Source: Acanthaster planci (Eukaryota; Echinodermata; Asteroidea; Valvatida; Acanthasteridae). Taken from it: a stretch of 64,000 bases of DNA. The stretch is from the NCBI RefSeq assembly GCF_001949145.1, contig NW_019091422.1:62001-126000 (forward strand). The letters are read 5' to 3'. The position numbers were made by a program, and so were the translations under genes. Shown here one piece after another: positions 52,001 through 64,000 of this stretch; the first letter of the stretch is position 1; every line of letters starts with the position of its first letter. The notes beneath the pieces were generated by a model. That model searched no databases and was not told where the DNA came from. It saw only the letters and a program-made list of their open reading frames with translations.

Positions 52001-55000
52001 TGAGTTTGACCTTCTTGGAGATTCAGATGTGGAAGAACTGTCACTGACTGTATATGGTGACTGAGATCTACTTCTCGAGACAGAGTAGCGACTTGAATGT
52101 TGAACAACATCCAACTTTCTCTTGGATGAGGATTTGCCATGTCTTGTGGATGCTTTAATTTTGCGACTTCTTGATCTCGATCTAGATCTATAAGACTGAG
52201 AACTAGAGCTACTGCTTCTTGAGTAGGAAGAAGATTGCCTCCGTCTGTGTTTCTTGGCATATTTGGAAGCCTTCCTTGCACTTCTTTGTTGACTTCTTGA
52301 CATTGAACGCCGCAACAGTGACCTGTCAGAACTGTCACTTCTGGAACAAGAAACAGACTCATGGCTTCTTCTACCCCTAGCTTTCTTCTTTCTCTTTCGT
52401 GAAGTTGACCTTTCATACTTCCTGCTATCTCCGGAACTTTTTTTCCTACTTCGATGACGGCTTCTTGACCTTGAACGTGAAGACTGGGAAGACTCAGCAC
52501 TTGAGTATCTCCCCCTCTTCTTACTTTGACTCCTTCCTGGAGGTGTCCCTTCGTTGTCTCTCTTCCTTGAGGATTTGTCCTTTTCTTGCTTCTTCTTCTT
52601 TTTCTTTTTCTTGGTTTTCTCAGAGATTCTCTTGGTTTTTGAGATGTTATCCTTGGGATCCACCAGCTGTCGGAGAGCTTCCACTGACATGACTTCAGGG
52701 GAGGTGAGGGAAGGAGATGAGATAGACTCAGGCGAGGCAACTTTGTTTATTGGTGTCTAACAACGCACACAAGTTCAAAAAAAGAAATCACATAACAAAA
52801 CATCATGGACAAAAATTATGTACATGGATTTTCCATGTGTAAGATAAGTGTTTACATAACAAATTTGAAATCGTTTCAAGATTTCAGTCAGTTTTCAGAA
52901 AATATCATCAATGGCCAATGGTAGTTATTACAGGTGAATACAAAACAAAACCCCCCAAAAAATGCAGGGAAAAATGCAATTTCAAAGTGAAATACATAGG
53001 TCAATTATGTAAAAAAAAATCACAAGAGTAAAAAGAAATCAAAAGGATACAGAGATCATTCCACAAGAGTGTTGACGACAAGGGAATTCAGTGCCATGAC
53101 CAACAGGTCAATGGTTGCACAATCAAAGTCAGAAGCCAAAAGATTTGATGGCATCAGTGATTTGGGAGGGTGAACGTTGCAGTCCAATGTCCAATGGTAG
53201 TTTCCATGAATGTTGCCATGTGAAAAGACAAGAAAGCCAAAGAACCACAGTGTAGCAAGAAAATGCCAAACTTGGAAGGCTTATTAAACACGTGATAATC
53301 TTAAAACAAAACATCACTTCAATTCCAGCATTCAATTCTTGTGATTCTAATAAAACAAGTTTGATTTTTTTACTGGTGAGCAAATGAAGTGCCTCACTGG
53401 CGCTTGAGAGATGTTTGACAAATACAGTGTGGTACCATGCCACTCTATAATGTGAGCGCCCAGATCACGCCACTCTATAATGTGAGTGCCGGGATCACGC
53501 CACTCTATAATGTGAGTGCCGGGATCACGCCACTCTATAATGTGAGTACCGGGATCACGCCACTCTATAATGTGAGTGCCGGGATCACGCCACTCTATAA
53601 TGTGAGTGCCGGGATCACACCACTCTATAATGTGAGTGCCGGGATCACGCCACTCTATAATGTGAGCGCCCGGATCACGCCACTCTATAATGTGAGTGCC
53701 GGGATCACGCCACTCTATAATGTGAGCGCCCGGATCACGCCACTCTATAATGTGAGTGCCGGGATCACGCCACTCTATAATGTGAGTGCCGGGATCATGC
53801 CACTCTATAATGTGAGCGCCCGGATCACGCCACTCTATAATGTGAGCGCAGGGAATTGGTCAAGTGGGGGATATGGCACAACAAAATATAATACAAGCAA
53901 AAACCAGTTTATGGGCATGTGCCTTTGACAGAGCTAGGCTGAAAGTTGCTTAACAAATAGGCTAAGCAGTCTGCTTAGTTGTCCCATGAAGGATCATTTC
54001 GACCAAACCTCTCTGTTTAGAAGTGGATTCTCACCCGTGTTCTGTTGATCTTTTCTAGGCACAGCTGAGCTTCCAAGAAGTCTGGCTTGATGTCGGTGGC
54101 CGTCTGGTAGCAGTCTACAGCCTTCTCAATTTCTCCAGCTTCCTCATGTCTAAATAGGGTAAATAATCCAAGACAATTCGTAAACCAACTACCTACGCTT
54201 TCCTTACTCCAACGAAATCCTCCAAACCTCCAAGTATATTTTCAAGGACTTCAGAAAACTAGTATAACCAATTTGGGAGATGCGGAAGGCGTATAAATAA
54301 GACAGTCTTAGAGCCAAAGTTCAATGCGTCAAAGTTCTGGGTAACTTACTGCTTTCCCCTTTCGATGAGGGTCTCACACATGTACTTGTTGGCATTACGG
54401 TGATTAGGGTTGATCTTAAGTGCCTTTCCAAAGTCTTGGAGAGCCTTGGAGAGAAGGTCCTTGTTTGCATATCTGTAATCATAGCAAAGAGTACATAGTA
54501 AGAATGTCATACATTTACTGAACTTGGTGTATTATCAGAGAGGTTTATGGGACTACATGAGTATTAGGAGTACAGATGAGGAGTTGTTAAGAGATGAACA
54601 TTTCAATTACTGCGGTCAACTTGATACCTTTTGGTTGTACATGCACAAGGAGATTACCATGCATTGCCAGGATAACCACTTGCCATAACCTCTGGACTTC
54701 CATGATCAATGATTGAAACACATTGGGTTTGTACCTCAAATATACAGTAGTCAGATTTTGCCCTTTGTGTCCGCAAGCAAGATACTTTACCCCAATGTGT
54801 TTCACTACATCCTGAGGAAACAAGAATGATTGACATGGATTTTGATAAGCTCGCTGGGTACCATCGCTGTGGTGTCACACCTGACACTTCTCAAGAATCA
54901 TTTACGGGCACCATGAACAGGGGTGGTAATTGATGTTAAGATGGTGACTCACAGAGCTCCTCTGGCCACCAAGGCTTCCACGTTCTCCTCATCGATCTCC

Positions 55001-57223
55001 AGGGCTTTGTTGAGATGCTGCATGGCGTCAAGTAACTGCCCGGCCTTGAAATATGCCACCCCTTTGGCAACACTACAAGACAAGTTTATACATTTCAGAA
55101 GAGAAGAAGTATAAAAATGAAAAAGAAAAACTAACACACAATTTTAAGGATTCAAAAGACAAAGTTCTGGGTTTATTTATTTAGTTTTGTATTTAACAAC
55201 AATTCTTGGACAAACCTTTCCATGGACCAGCGATTTGTTTGCCACTTTCTCAGCGGTTCTGCGTACTCCTTCTCAGGGAAATTACTCCTGTCAGGCAAAA
55301 ACAATTTACTTCAATTACACTGTACATCTATTAACATTGGGTTTTAGAACACAGAATTTATACTAAAGATTAAATTAAAGATCAACCCCCACTGTTCCTT
55401 ATTGCCACGCTGAAATATGAAGGAGAGCCATCATTATCAGGAGGTATAAACTGAAATGGATTGGTATCAAGTCTAGAATGTCAATTCTCCACACTCCATA
55501 TTACCAGTGTAATAGTTCTCAATATGAAAAAGAAACCCTTATGGCAATGAATCACCCAACCTTTGTAAGCCTCTCATGAGCGACAATGGGCAGGCATCGT
55601 TCAGTCCAAGTTTGGCACCGAGGTTAGCCACGTTGAATGGGTTGTCAAAGCCCACCGTGTTGTGCAGCATGTCTTCGTATGTCTCCTGCGTGTTCATCTG
55701 TAGCACACTGCGACGGTAATGAACTGGAAGCTCTGATTCTGTGATGAGGCCCTGGGAAAAACCATACAACGGAAAGGAAATTGTCTTAAAACAGGCTGAA
55801 GAACAAAAGGAAAATAGGAATTAATGCTAACAAAATCATCATCTGAAACAAGGCTTACATTTCTCTTGCAGAAAAGGGTCAAAGCTGGCATGGAGTTGTT
55901 GGGGAGTTGAGAGAACAAAGAATGTGCAAAATAGTTTTTCAGAGTGAGAGACTGGGGGAAAATTCCTGAAGATACTAGGCAAACTTCCTGGGAAGTTAAG
56001 GTTGATTACTGAGAGAAAAGATTTCATTTTCAGTTTTCTCACCAAGCTACCATTATCTCCGGAGTCATCTTTGGAATGCAAGGAGATGATGACCTTCTGC
56101 TCCACAGGGTTGATCTTGATCACTAATGCTCGAAGGAGATCTCCTATCTGGAAATCGTCGACCGAGGCCACATGGGAAAATTTGTCCCTCAGCTCTGCCG
56201 CCGGCAGCAAGGCGACAACCTCGCACTCCTCCAGGAAACGGAAGGTGTCTCGGCACAGTGCCAGGAGTTTGGCAAAGATGCCGAACTCCTTGGTGCTGAG
56301 GATTTGTCCCACGACAACATCCCCAACTTTGAGGACATCAAAGAGTCTCTCTTGGCAAACGTCCGGGTGGACTTCAAGAAACTGCTCCAGAGGAGGAAGG
56401 ATTGCATAGTAGTCCGATTTCTCAGCATCTTTAACTGGCGAGGATTCTTTGAGGGGCTGGTCTTCATTACCTTGTTGCTGAAATAGCAAGTCTGCCTTCC
56501 TTGCAATGAATCCATGAAGTTTGTCGATGAATTGTTTGCTGCAACCAAAAACCCACAGACAGTATATCAGACACAGGAAATGCACTGAAAGCTTTAACAG
56601 CATATTATTATCAATTTTACTCTTGGTTACCATATCTTAACTTTTTAAAATGTTTAATAAAATCATCCTAAGCAATGTCCAAAAAAGTAATAATCCTCAG
56701 CCTCAGACATGCCAGAACTTTTGTAGGCCCAATATTGGGAAGTAATGTTTGGCATGGTTTGACGATATAGAAAACACTTAACGTGAAGAATGCTAATGTT
56801 AAAAAATGACATTTTCCAAGTAGGCCTAGGCCCTAACATTAGCCCACCAGCAAAGAGAGATTAGAGCCATGAAACTGCCAAGAATTATTTGTAAGTACTA
56901 AGTAGCACTGAGTAGGGGGCGTGCCAACAGTAATCTATATTATATAGATATAGAGTATATAGGCATTTTAGCTTCAGTCATGTCAGTTTCTCGAAAAATA
57001 AATTTTACCCAGATGTTTCGTCCATGCTCCTTTTCCTTTCGTGCTTAAGTTTCAAGGAGGAAGTTGACAAGCCAGAGGTCTTTACAGAATTTTCAACTTG
57101 CGGCACATCTTTCACATCAACATGATCAAGGACGAGAAAACTCGCCCCTTGTTCTTCTTTCACTAAGCGCTCCAACTTCACACCATGCAATTTCACTGCC
57201 TTCTCAAACAAAGAGCGATCCAT
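49007..57223 (-). CDS. TTC14: TTC14 orthologue with a giant RS-rich C-terminal exon
   Basis: Minus-strand exons in coding order: 57009-57223, 56043-56538, 55561-55751, 55216-55287, 54953-55072, 54350-54472, 54035-54149, 49007-52756. All GT-AG and in frame; 1693 aa. I chose the ATG at 57223 because the [14 protein letters not shown] start parallels the vertebrate N-terminus; an in-frame ATG lies 26 codons upstream. Residues ~142-226 form an S1 RNA-binding fold ([19 protein letters not shown]). About 326-443 hold three TPR units with the family signature [19 protein letters not shown]. The last exon encodes residues 445-1693: a Lys run, long RS/SR tracts, Ser/Tyr-rich stretches, then an Arg/His/Asp/Ser-rich end. 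Human TTC14 is about 770 aa, so this tail is far longer. S1 plus RS composition suggests a nuclear RNA or splicing-related role; TTC14 function is poorly known, so this is inference. Confidence 0.92.
53439..53858. repeat. Minisatellite, 30-bp unit, 14 copies
   Basis: Fourteen units built on CACTCTATAATGTGAG with period 30. Linkers fall into two main classes, GTGCCGGG and GCGCCCGG, interspersed along the array, with a few single-base variants. It lies in the last TTC14 intron (between 52756 and 54035). Because 30 is a multiple of 3 the plus strand is open through the array (53437-53928), giving an [10 protein letters not shown] repeat that has no gene support. Confidence 0.97.
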
Positions 57224-57648
57224 GACAGTTTTGGACTCCCTGAAACCCTCCATTTTCTCTATTTCTATGCTCTGTGATTTTCTCCAGCAATGCTTCGTCA
57301 TCTGTTCCAAAAACGCGAAGACGTGGTCATGGAAAGCGCCATGTTTTAACTTTTCTGTTGAAGTTCAAAGTAGGCACCTGAAACACATCGATCAAAAGGT
57401 GAGGTAATCATCGTCTACCTATTAAATAATTTTTAATATCTTTGTAATGCATGGATTATATGAGAGTTCATTTTTTTATGAACAAGAGATGGCGCTGTTC
57501 ATCAATATGTATCTTCCACATCATCAATGAGCGGCTGATATGACTCGGTGCAAACGCGTATCTGCTGTTGTGACTAATTAAATATCTCTGAATGGATACA
57601 TAGTCGCCACTAATGAAAACTTTTATTTGAGGAGCGTGGATACAAGTC
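57224..57648. promoter_or_regulatory. Bidirectional promoter, TTC14 / COG7
   Basis: Only 425 bp separate the TTC14 ATG (minus, 57223) and the proposed COG7 ATG (plus, 57649). Both are broadly expressed housekeeping-type genes in other animals, and a shared promoter is the simplest reading. No TATA box is evident on either side. Confidence 0.6.
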
Positions 57649-60600
57649 ATGGTAAGCAGCTTCGGAGGCAAATAATGGTGTGGGCATCGGCATGATCAGA
57701 GGCATGATAATATAAAATGTAGCTAGCCGTGCGTCGTCTGTGTGCGGTACGCCTGCCACTACTACGACTACGAGTAGATTTTAATGCAGGGCCTACATGT
57801 ACTTCCAATATTTCCATCATCATGTCCATATTGGGTTAAAATATAGCCCAATGTGTAACGATTCTGTTACTTATCATACCTGTTACTACGTGCATGCTAC
57901 GTGGGAGCGGGGCGGACGTAGGACCCCCAGTTCTGGGGTTAACCTGTTACTAATCATTCATTGTGTAGTTTACACAGTACCCTGACGGTGGTTTATATTA
58001 AATATCAGCCATCAGAAAGTGGTAACATGCCATGGATGTTCTGCAAAGTCAGTTCATCAGCCTCAGGGAAATGTGAAAGCATTGGCTTGGAAAACACACA
58101 GAATTTTTCAGACCAGTTTTAAGTTAGGCCTATAGGGTTTGTGCACAGGGTGTCAAGTAATGTCCAGATATGGAACTTTCTCCATCATCATTTTGAGGTA
58201 GACTGAACCATATCCAGCTGTCCGAAAACTAGCTTACCAAATCAAATATCATGCTTTGTTTAACATGTTTCAAGGTACTAGATTTTCCCCTGAGATCTGT
58301 AGGGTTCATCACGCCCATGGTGGGCGTAAACGTAGTTCGAGGAACAGACCACGTGCTTTAAGTTTTTCAGGTAATTTTCCAATCTCTTCTACTAGGATTT
58401 CTCCAAGTTTTTGGATGCCAATTTTGATGCCAAGGAGTGGGTGAACGCTGCATTCAGAGCTCAGAAGGATGCCCCCGAACAGAAGGACGTAAGAGGACCA
58501 TTTGGGATTTGAATGTGTGCATATATATCAACCCTCTCCAGATTTCAGCTTTGCAAGTTGCATTCGAGCTGGGTTTCTGTAAAATTTGTGTCAAAATTCA
58601 TCTTCCACGTCTGTTGATGAAAATCAATTTCTGAATTCTTAGAAATCTGTCTCATGTAAACTGTTCCTCTTCGAGGTGCTACTAAGATGCCCGAAGTACT
58701 GCAATTATCCAGCTGTAAGACACATTTTTGTCACTTTTTTCTCTACAGGCCCATGCAGCAACGCTTGTCATGAAACTGCAGCTATTTATACAGGTATAAA
58801 CCCTCCTTTGGTTTAACAGCACAAATATGCATGAGTGCCCACAGTCACTCTCTTGCATGTGTTTTCTATATGAACCATAAACATGCACNTTCCTGTGAGG
58901 GACAGTTGGTGCAGTGCACAACACCACACAGCCGTGCTTCTTTGAGGTGTTTACCAAGTGACCCAAAGAGTGACTTCCACATAGGAGGGTTAAGTTGAAG
59001 AAATCCAATCGCACCACAGTTGGACAAAGCTGCTTCTATACAACAACCTGTATTAACCCACAGGACCACGCGAAAGCAAACATGAGTGGTTTTACCCACA
59101 TTTCACCTGCAATTGATGTATCGGGGCAAACATAAGGATATACATGTAACTTTTCTGTAAAAACTAATTCTTGTAAGAGTATGATTAGAATTGAAATGGC
59201 AAACAGTTTGAACAGACCGCCATCTGAGATATAAAATCAATTTTTTTTCTGAACTCCATTTTGGTTTTATCCCACCCGAAGGAGGTGAATCACTCTCTTG
59301 AGGAGACAAGCCAGCAGGCGGTGCAGAACCTCCCTCGGGTCTTGAGGGAGGTTGAAGCCGTCCGTCAGGAGGCAACATTCCTTAAGGATCAGATGCAGCT
59401 GGTCAAGGCCGACATCAAGAAGGTTCTTCTTGCCTGTCTTTCTCAAAAAAATAAAAAAAACCGAAGTGTTTTCACAGCACAGCTGTGGGAGAATTGAAGC
59501 ACATTGTAAATCAGTATTACCTCCACAAGAAACACCTGACACCATTCTACTGGGTCAAGTCGTGCAGCACTGACTGGCAGAGGCACTCAGATGAGAAACC
59601 GTATACATGTACCGCGATTAATGTTTGGATTCGTCACTTGCCAAGATGAATACATTCTAGCCCAGGTCATCACAGGCCTTCTGTTATCATCCATGAAGGT
59701 CAAGGCCTTTGGATGAGACCCTAAGCAGCAGGTCTTGTGTCCTGAGTCAGTGCTGGTTTGCAGACCCACAAATATTATCATGAGGTTGGTCCTGATTTTC
59801 CTGGTCTGCTGGGTGGCACACTGATGTAACACTCTCCGTATTCAGTGTAAGAAAGGCTCTATATGAACAAATAGGAGTGTAGCCGGTTCCACTTGGAACA
59901 GCTTGGGAAATTGAAGTCCGAGGCTAACAAATTATTTCTATCACTTCTGTCTTACAGGTCGAGGAAGACACCTCCCAATCCATGAAGATGCTGCTGGACA
60001 TTGACGCTATCAAGTCTCGCATGAAAGCTGCCTCCGATGCTTTACAGGTATGGGTGGTCGTTCCCAAATGTCGGGCACGCTGTAATCCGTGCCACTTTTT
60101 TTTTTTTAATCTCCCTCATCCTTCCAAATTCAACGGGAGACTGTGAAAGATTTTGTAGGCTTGAGGAAGGTATCACTAGGTTCTGGCAGAGTGGCGGATT
60201 TTGGAGGAAAATATTGAAGGAGTTCAAGTTCACACTTTTCTGATCAATTACCCAATCTCTAATCGGATCTCTCATCCACGTGACGTGTAATCCAGGAAGC
60301 TGATAACTGGACCACACTGATGGCTGATGTGGATGAAGTCTTTCAGAGCAAGAACACCCAAGTGGTAAGTGTCCCACAGAGGTATTGTCATAAATTCTCT
60401 TCCCCCAAAAATCCCAGTACTGTTCCTTACCCAAAGCTGACATCCTTAGCCAACACACTGTTACTCATATACTGTGCTGCCCAAGAAGTCTTTTGTATTG
60501 GATTTTAAGAAGTGAGACATCACTCTAGATATTCTGTATGTCTGTGCTGAAAGGCCTTATTATTTAAGAAAAATTATCACACATGAAAAAAAAAGGAAAA

Positions 60601-63600
60601 TTGATGTCACTCTGTATAAATACTTTAAACCCAGATTCCATTACCTGATGCATTTTTGTTGGCTCAAATAAATATTTGACAGTTATCTTGTTTTGTCCTT
60701 TCTTCTTGCAGATTGCTGATAAACTTATGGCTATGCAGCACAGCTTGGTAAGTTGACTTCTTAGAGATTCTCCACGGAAAAAATGAAGTACTTAGAACTT
60801 TGAGGACTTGAAAGACTGACACTGTATGCATTGAGGGCATACAGACATTCATTTTCCCAGTAGAAATTGTCTATGTCATTTCAATTTGTACACATCAGTG
60901 TGAAACCATGTTCCAGTTAGAATGTCGCACAGCGCCCTCTACTGTGCCTACTCGTAGCTAATAGAGTGTTTGCACATGAAATGTGCCTGGTTTTTGGCAG
61001 AATATGCTGGCACACTGTGGTGACTATGAGGAGCGCTGCCAACATCTCGAGACACTGAAGAACCGTCTGGAAGCCATGTTGAGTCCCCAACTCGTCAGTG
61101 CCTTCAACACTCACTCACTGGGTGAGTTATGAGTTTCAGATCAAATTAACACATCTTTCCCCAAACCTGCATTGTCAGACAAGTCAGACGTTTGATAGGT
61201 CACACCAACTTCATGAACTCTTCTAGTTTGTTTAGATATTACTACAATGGAAACCAAGAGAAACAACATCTTAATATTTCTGAGGGCAGTTGAAGTAATG
61301 TCTCAACTCACCTTCTCCTTTGCCTCCTATCTAGAAGCTACCCAGAGTTACGTGAAAATCTTCCTGGACATAGACAGGCTCCCCCAGCTCTACAATTACT
61401 ACCACAAATGTCATAAGGTTAGTATTTGGCTTTTTACAAGGTCACAGGGTGCATGACCAAGCCACAGCTTGCCAAGCCTACTTATTGAGAAATAACAATC
61501 TTGAATTGAAGACACCAGAGAGTAAACGACTTCATCAATATCTGGTTGTAATTTCTGAGGGCCTTATGCACGAAGAACGTCCTCATTAGTGACTGATAAA
61601 AAGGCAGGGCTGACTGTCTGGTGCCTGTCTCCATCAGTATGCAGAGTTTGAATGTAGTGGTGGGGTGGGCAACATTCTACCAGTCTCCTGTGGAACTGCA
61701 AGTCTCGGTCAGCGAGATGCAAATTGGGTCAGCAATGGCAATGGCTCAGATGGAGATTATCATTGTCGCAGCTGGAGATGGCGTACTGACTTGCCATTGG
61801 CTAACAGATGAAGCCACTCTCCTCAAGCACGTGCCTTAGTGGTGGCTTCAGTCAAAATTCTCGGAGGGAGCCTTCAATTCAATCTGGATAAACTGGGGCG
61901 GTCATACCTCAAACCTTTCTGAATGACTTTAATACATAGTGTGCATTCTTGTTTTTCTACGGTAGACTTCCTTGTTACAACAGTGGCAGCACCTACAGGG
62001 AGAGAACCTGGACAAGCCCCTGACGGAATGGCTGCCCAACTTCTACGACACGCTACTCTCCACCTGGCACAAAGAGGTCGGTAGAGGTCAGGCAAGAGAA
62101 GTTGATGATTTTTTCATCATTTGCAGGTTTTACATCTACTGTGATTTCAAGATAAGAAAACGTTTGCTCACAAGTAACAGCTGGTGAACAATGGCAGAGG
62201 AATTCCTTCTTTATAATTTATTTGTAAAACTTGTTCTCAATTCAAAATGGTGACTCAGATTGACTTGCGATGACTTTTACAGCTTTGTCAACAAATTGGA
62301 GTTTTTCTGTTAGCCAGCCAAACCAACATACATGTATTAGTTCGTTGGCAATGGCCAATCCTGACATGCTACCAGCCCTTCAAAAGGTTTACTAACAGTT
62401 GACACTCGTTTCTCAATCGGAGTCAATAATTCTCATGCATTTTGTTGCACCTCGTTTAGATCAAGTGGTGCGAGCAGGTTTTCCCTGAGGCAGTGAGAGT
62501 CGTGAGTGAGTTACTAACCCAAACACTGACTGGACTCCAACCATCCCTCCCCGCCTGCATGGACACAGCCCTGCAAGACAACACGTTGCCCAACTTGCTG
62601 GAACTAAGACAGGTAATGATCAGTCGTTTCTTCCACTCCAACTTCCATCTATCAATATTGAACATTTTCCTGTTCACAAATTGAATGGCATATGTAGAAG
62701 TGATCAGAAACTTCAAGTGTTCAAAAAGCACCTGTGCTTTTCATGCCACATTCAAGTGATAGTTTCATTATTTTTCTTTATCAACGAAATTTGTTTTTCC
62801 AGATAGCAAACAGATTTACCAAGAACCTTGAGAGCGCAATTCAAGTATCAGTAGGTGGGAGGCAATTTCATGATTTTTTCTCTTCCCTTTTGTAATTATC
62901 ACTCAGATATCTGTTCGTGGTGTGACGCACATCACACTGTTTTATAACTTACTGATCAAAACAACATGATTTTTGTGTCTTTTTTATGCCTTTTTACTTT
63001 GTAGTTTATTTTTACTGACGTGGCCCTTACTTTCAGCCATCAGGAAAAACCATTTTGAAAAATGTGAAATTTTAGGATATTATGCAGCTTTTTCTTTCTA
63101 CCGTATTCAACCAGGCTCCCCATCTGGCCGGCATTTTGAGGATTTAGTGAATGCCATCCATGCCCCTTATGTTCCTTATCTTTTGCAATACGGTCGGCTT
63201 GAGAAGGAATACCTGCTGCAAGAACTGAGCTGCACCCAAATGGTATGTTGAAAATTGTCAGGAGCCTATGTGGTTTTCAGTTAGAAACATGCCATTGGAC
63301 ATCATGGTTGGGACTGCCACAGTTGTGAAACTTTTCAGTTGGATTTTGTCACGTACTTCATAGTTGTCTGAAAAGTAACGCTTATCACTGCTCCCTTAAA
63401 AATCGAGCCCCGAAATGATTGAAAGTTTGATCTATTTTTCTTTCCAGGAAAGACGAGACCTGATAGACTGTGCCCAGTTATTGTCTGACTCTGTTGGCAA
63501 ACTATTCAAAAATGCTCATGAAGTGAGTTCATCAAACACGTAAATAACACTCTGTGTTTTAAAATTGGACAATTTTCAGAGTCCTGAAAAGATAGGTATG

Positions 63601-63755
63601 TAAATTTTTTGTTGGAAATTGCGGTCCATGTGGGCCAGTTTCAGAGTTTTTTGATCTGTTAAGAATTCTGAGATTGCACATCCCTGTAGGCAGTGGAGAG
63701 GTGTATGGGCTTGACTGATGGCTGCGGCATTGTTGGACTGCTAGATGCTTTGAAG
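57649..63755 (+). CDS. COG7: Conserved oligomeric Golgi complex subunit 7 (5' part; runs off the window)
   Basis: Visible exons: 57649-57651 (ATG only), 58396-58488, 58749-58793, 59282-59422, 59958-60047, 60296-60364, 60712-60747, 61001-61121, 61335-61417, 61966-62076, 62460-62612, 62803-62854, 63115-63242, 63448-63522, 63690-63755. They join in frame for 422 residues, about 55% of the usual ~770. Recognised by [20 protein letters not shown] at the start, [16 protein letters not shown] with the following coiled coil, [35 protein letters not shown], and [23 protein letters not shown]7 is a lobe B subunit of the COG tether that retains Golgi glycosylation enzymes by retrograde vesicle capture. 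The exon at 58396 opens with Asp2 after an acceptor, so Met1 must be upstream; ATG followed at once by a strong GTAAGC donor at 57649 fits. The exon 4 donor (GTTCTT) and exon 10 donor (GTCGGT) are weak but homology supports both. Confidence 0.93.
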
Positions 63756-64000
63756 GTGAGTAATGAAATCTGGAATTGGTGCCTGGTTTTTGGATATCTA
63801 GTCGTCAAAGTGTTTGAATTGGGTTCCAAGTACAGAGCTGTCGAAATGTAAAGCACAACTTCTGTTAAAGGACAATCTCTCTGTGTCCATAGGCAAGACA
63901 CTTTGCCACAATCACTTTCCCAAACCAGAAGAGTTCCAGGCACATGTTATATTGAAGTGATGTGAGCTCAGCTGATCACAGTCAAAAGGTTTTTCTGTCA
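63756..64000 (+). other. COG7 intron, continuing past the window
   Basis: After the donor at 63756 (GTGAGTA) no further COG7 exon is recognisable before the window ends. The remaining exons (roughly 350 codons) should lie to the right. Confidence 0.6.

Noticed and set aside
53437-53928. 163-aa plus-strand ORF with an [10 protein letters not shown] repeat
   Set aside because: Product of a 30-bp minisatellite in a TTC14 intron; no flanking unique coding sequence, promoter or splice support.
56002-56486. Plus-strand ORFs of 135 and 104 aa
   Set aside because: Opposite strand of the TTC14 S1-domain exon, which is supported by homology.

Overview
This is eukaryotic nuclear DNA from an animal, not bacterial. 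Every gene I can support is split by GT-AG introns, the introns are long and AT-rich, and they are full of foldback repeats, tRNA-type SINEs and minisatellites. There is one assembly gap (45720-46093) and one ambiguous base (58889). The gene content (ABCC5, TTC14 and COG7 orthologues, a TSPAN6/7-like tetraspanin) plus the very frequent palindrome TACATGTA points to a marine invertebrate deuterostome such as an echinoderm, hemichordate or amphioxus. That taxonomic call is inference and weak; a mollusc cannot be excluded.

Layout, left to right. (1) 800-3331, plus strand: a five-exon gene for a 265-aa protein with an SH3 domain and a U1-type C2H2 zinc finger, which I do not recognise as a named family. 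(2) 5087-8824, minus: a five-coding-exon gene for a ~566-aa unrecognised protein with a basic conserved-looking first half and an acidic, low-complexity second half; a non-coding 5' exon lies near 9393. (3) 13596-27648, minus: a seven-exon tetraspanin of 260 aa with an ~8.1 kb first intron and a long 3' UTR containing a tandem duplication. (4) 28887-46280, plus: 25 coding exons of an ABCC5/MRP5-type ABC transporter, 1476 aa, complete despite the gap in its last intron. (5) 49007-57223, minus: TTC14 orthologue, S1 domain plus TPRs followed by one 3.75 kb exon encoding a giant RS-type tail (1693 aa in total). (6) 57649-beyond the window, plus: COG7, first ~422 residues visible in 15 exons.

Transcription is organised as pairs. 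The tetraspanin and ABCC5 genes are head to head (1.2 kb between start codons), TTC14 and COG7 are head to head (425 bp between start codons, probably one bidirectional promoter), and ABCC5 and TTC14 converge. There is no shared pathway between the genes: a Golgi tether subunit, an RNA-associated TPR protein, an organic-anion/nucleotide exporter and a membrane organiser are neighbours by genome history. ABCC5 and TTC14 are also near each other in human (3q26-27), so this looks like retained linkage.

All exon models were built by eye from splice signals and reading-frame continuity; each one joins in frame with no internal stop. I found no prokaryotic-type system, rRNA, true tRNA gene or CRISPR array. 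The most unusual sequence features are a near-perfect 86-bp inverted repeat in a tetraspanin intron, several unnamed foldback element families, the enlarged TTC14 tail, a COG7 first coding exon that appears to carry only the ATG, and the SH3 + U1-finger domain pairing.
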